Origin: Lutraria lutraria
Taxonomy: Eukaryota > Mollusca > Bivalvia > Venerida > Mactridae
Length of the DNA stretch: 64,000 nucleotides
Assembly (NCBI GenBank): GCA_964023205.1
Contig: OZ026844.1
Coordinates: 7,912,416-7,976,415, forward strand
Direction of reading: 5' to 3'
Shown here: in pieces, positions 62,752 to 64,000 of the stretch
How the letters are laid out: each line of letters begins with the position of its first letter
Numbering within the stretch: the stretch's first letter is position 1
The notes under the pieces: model-generated
The model's input: the letters and a program-made list of their open reading frames with translations, nothing else
Databases searched by the model: none
Told to the model about the DNA's origin: nothing
Program-made: the position numbers and the translations under genes

Positions 62752-63768
62752 TACAGGGTGTCCCAAAAGAAAGGTAATACTTTCATACGTGCATAATTTC
62801 CCTTTAGATTGCAGATGAATACATGCTATTTATACAGATATGTAGATCAAAGTTGTAAGTTTTTTTGTGTCAGAGAACCTTATGAATATATTCAGTATTT
62901 GCAATTAAATACAAATTTGAGAACAAAAGTGCATTTTTCATCATTGACGTCGTTTTAGTAATTTATGACGTTTTTGATGTGGCGACTTTTCATCCTCTTC
63001 ACTTATCATACACGCACGATGAAATGTTCAATCACTTAAATACACATGTCTTTGTTGGACTTTTTTTACCTTGCATTTGATTTGTTTCAATCACTGAAAG
63101 ACACCGTATTTTCAAAGGTGAACGACATTGCACACCGCAAGTTTCTCACTGTGTAGTGGTCTCTCCGCATAAGAATTAGGTCACTGTTGAAAAGCAAGTT
63201 TGTTAATGTGTTCAAAAAGAAGTCTCCTACCGTACAAAACATGTGGTCCAAACAGGATGGTGGTATGGTCCATACATATCAAGTTTTGTACTATACTTTA
63301 TACACAATATGTTCGGCGATTGAGTAATATTCAGACGATACCCGGGGGTGAAATATTGCGGAATATCTTGACCTATGCATAGTATTGACCTCAACCCATG
63401 CAACATTTTTGTTTGGGGATATTTTTAAGTCAAAGGTCTATACTCCTAAGCCAGCAACCAAAGAAATGCTATGAAGTGTTAAAGTGGCATATAAAGTTCG
63501 TCGTGCGTGTATGGTAAGTAAATAGGATGAAAGATTAACACACCAGAAACGTCATAAATTACGAAAACGACGTCAAGGGTGAAACATGCACCTTTATTTT
63601 CAAATTTGTATTAAATTGCAAATTCTGAAGATATTTACAAGATTCTCTGATACAAAAAAACTTACATCTTTGATCTACATATCAATATAAATATTATGTA
63701 TTCATCTGCAATTTAAAGGGCCAATAAACATGCACGAAAGTGTTACCTTTCTTTTGGGACAGAAATAT
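62752..63768. mobile_element. Mariner/IS630-type transposon with about 212-base terminal inverted repeats
   Basis: It begins TACAGGGTGTCCCAAAAGAA and ends TTCTTTTGGGACAGAAATA. The arms 62759-62970 and 63550-63761 pair over about 212 bases with scattered mismatches (for example 'gacgtcgttttagtaattta' against 'taaattacgaaaacgacgtc'). The interior of about 580 bases carries transposase remnants. It sits in the intron just upstream of the first visible amidase exon. Confidence 0.85.
63241..63500 (+). pseudogene. Decayed DDE transposase remnant
   Basis: The plus strand encodes a 'QDGGMVHT' block (mariner-type Q-D-G-x-x-x-H) and farther on 'DLNPCNIFVWGYF', then after a stop and frame change 'KSKVYTPKPATKEML'. 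This is the order of blocks at the end of mariner/IS630 transposases. Frameshifts and stops make it inactive. Confidence 0.7.
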
Positions 63769-64000
63769 GTGATCGCCAATTATTGAAACCAAGTATATAT
63801 TTTTCACCGTTTACGTGGTTTTCGATGTCTTTTTATGCAGCTACACCTCGGAAGTAAGATTCAAAGGTCTTCTCTTTTGGTAAAATATTGTCCTATACTG
63901 TTCTACTATATATTAATTATTTTATTACATCGTATCCACAAAGAAACTATCCACAAGCTGAATTCATTACCAATCAGTGTAAGATAAAAAAATGAGATTT
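63769..64000. other. Right edge, no feature seen
   Basis: AT-rich sequence with no coding frame or repeat recognised. It is probably still intron of the amidase gene. Confidence 0.5.

Overview
This window is nuclear genomic DNA from an animal, most likely a mollusc and probably a bivalve. The genes are broken by many short GT-AG introns, the non-coding sequence is AT-rich, and it is crowded with small inverted-repeat transposons (MITEs), two tRNA-derived SINE families and minisatellites. The protein content also fits: a three-repeat gelsolin-like protein of the annelid/mollusc type, an NR1-type nuclear receptor and a cholinesterase-like protein. The species assignment is inference. The gene models below were built by hand from reading frames, splice consensus and phase continuity.

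Layout. (1) 1-13.1 kb: no coding exon recognised; MITEs, SINE pieces and two minisatellites. (2) 13.1-32.66 kb, plus strand: a nuclear receptor in eight visible coding exons, giving 627 residues from the first internal Met. It has a two-zinc-finger DNA-binding domain, a very long Ser/Asn-rich then Met-rich hinge, and a ligand-binding domain ending in an AF-2-like helix. A 14.3 kb intron splits the DNA-binding domain from the hinge. (3) 32.7-37.3 kb: 3' flank and intergenic repeats. (4) 37.29-46.46 kb, minus strand: a complete 366-residue gelsolin/severin-like actin modulator in 13 coding exons, with a probable untranslated leader exon near 51.0 kb. (5) 52.05-56.03 kb, plus strand: a cholinesterase-like carboxylesterase whose two complete catalytic domains are joined in one open reading frame (at least 1128 residues). 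(6) 57.15-62.59 kb, minus strand: nine exons (420 residues) of an amidase-signature enzyme whose 5' end lies beyond the right edge. (7) 62.75-63.77 kb: a decayed mariner-type transposon with long terminal inverted repeats.

The four genes do not look like a functional cluster. The gelsolin-like gene and the esterase are divergent around a gap of about 1 kb. The esterase and the amidase are tail to tail. The most unusual item is the tandem two-domain esterase. One uninterrupted exon carries the end of domain 1 and nearly all of domain 2, both catalytic triads are intact, and the shared intron position and phase record the internal duplication. No CRISPR array, operon or viral gene was seen.
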